From VBDM01 sp964430565 (GTDB lineage: Bacteria > Pseudomonadota > Gammaproteobacteria > Burkholderiales > SG8-39): DNA of 8,302 nt. The stretch is from positions 1 to 8,302 of the forward strand of contig CAYSFD010000040.1 of the NCBI GenBank assembly GCA_964430565.1, read 5' to 3'. Positions 8,097 to 8,302 of the stretch are shown here, in pieces (positions within the stretch are counted from its first letter, which is position 1; each line of letters begins with the position of its first letter). The position numbers and the translations under genes are program-made. Under the pieces are notes generated by a model. The model had not been told where the DNA came from. It did not search any database and saw only the letters and a list, made by a program, of their open reading frames with translations.

Positions 8097-8302
8097 TTAC
8101 AGCGCTTCTACATTGCAGCCCGGCATGCGGCGGAAATCGGCCGCATTCGTGGTGAGCACAGGAAAGCCGTGGCGGATTGCTGTAGCACCGATGATGAGAT
8201 CGAGAGCTCCGAGCGTTACGCCTCGCCCGAGCGAGCTCACGAGATGCGCGTGGACGCGCGCGACTTCAAGGTCGAAAGGCAGCGGGCGAAACAACCTGAA
8301 GA
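8097..8302 (-). CDS. VapC-type PIN-domain toxin, C-terminal part (runs off right edge)
   Basis: The frame is open from the right edge for 67 codons to a TAA at 8099-8097. It continues past an internal TTG that could be mistaken for a start, so the N-terminal half of the protein lies outside the window. The visible part reads RPLPFDLEVARVHAHL, then GVTLGALDLIIGATAI, then FPVLTTNAADFRRMPG. This is the standard C-terminal half of VapC: a helix, the GALDxxIxA segment with a catalytic Asp (codon at 8201-8199), and the TN-x-x-DF segment that carries the last polar metal-binding positions. VapC proteins are Mg-dependent RNases that cut tRNA or rRNA and are neutralised by VapB. The vapB gene normally precedes vapC and would lie to the right of this window. 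The first acidic active-site residues cannot be checked here. Family confidence is high; subtype and RNA target are unknown. Confidence 0.85.
   Translation of the reverse strand, partial: FRLFRPLPFDLEVARVHAHLVSSLGRGVTLGALDLIIGATAIRHGFPVLTTNAADFRRMPGCNVEAL

Noticed and set aside
8097..8294. A complete 65-residue protein starting at TTG 8294
   Set aside because: The frame continues to the window edge and the protein matches only the C-terminal half of a VapC PIN domain, so the true start lies outside.

Overview
The window comes from a high-GC Gram-negative bacterium. Several encoded proteins are outer-membrane-type beta-barrels or have an AsmA-like architecture, and both types need an outer membrane. 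Codon use and gene style fit a proteobacterium, perhaps a betaproteobacterium, but no marker gene fixes the lineage. No rRNA, tRNA, CRISPR array, transposase or integrase is visible.

Layout. Positions 1-920 hold three minus-strand genes. From right to left these are a small DUF4258-like protein (GTG start at 920), a DUF2283 protein overlapping it by four bases (ATGA), and, 71 bases on, the first 139 codons of a secreted outer-membrane barrel protein that runs off the left edge. Positions 921-1240 are an AT-rich divergent intergenic region with a plausible sigma70 promoter facing right. Next come four plus-strand genes: a secreted type I arylsulfatase of about 784 residues (1241-3595), a 984-residue AsmA-like inner-membrane-anchored protein (3633-6587), a small outer-membrane beta-barrel (6584-7408, overlapping the AsmA-like gene by GTGA), and a small periplasmic protein resembling the RT0821/Lpp0805 surface-antigen group (7596-7973). 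A 187-base gap with three successive hairpins precedes the last gene. At the right edge (8097-8302, minus) is the C-terminal part of a VapC-type PIN-domain toxin.

How the genes may work together. All four plus-strand products carry an export signal or membrane anchor, so this block is an envelope cluster. The sulfatase would release sulfate from sulfate esters in the periplasm. The AsmA-like protein is of the class proposed to bridge the periplasm and move lipids to the outer membrane. The translationally coupled barrel is a candidate outer-membrane partner. The link between sulfatase and AsmA-like gene rests only on co-direction and a 37-base gap. The cluster is flanked on both sides by toxin-antitoxin-like genes on the opposite strand. 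The left flank is visibly poorer in G+C (22 of 60 at 1021-1080 against 43 of 60 at 1501-1560), which suggests an accessory neighbourhood. The most distinctive observation is the AsmA-like plus barrel coupled pair. No wholly new system can be proven from this sequence alone.
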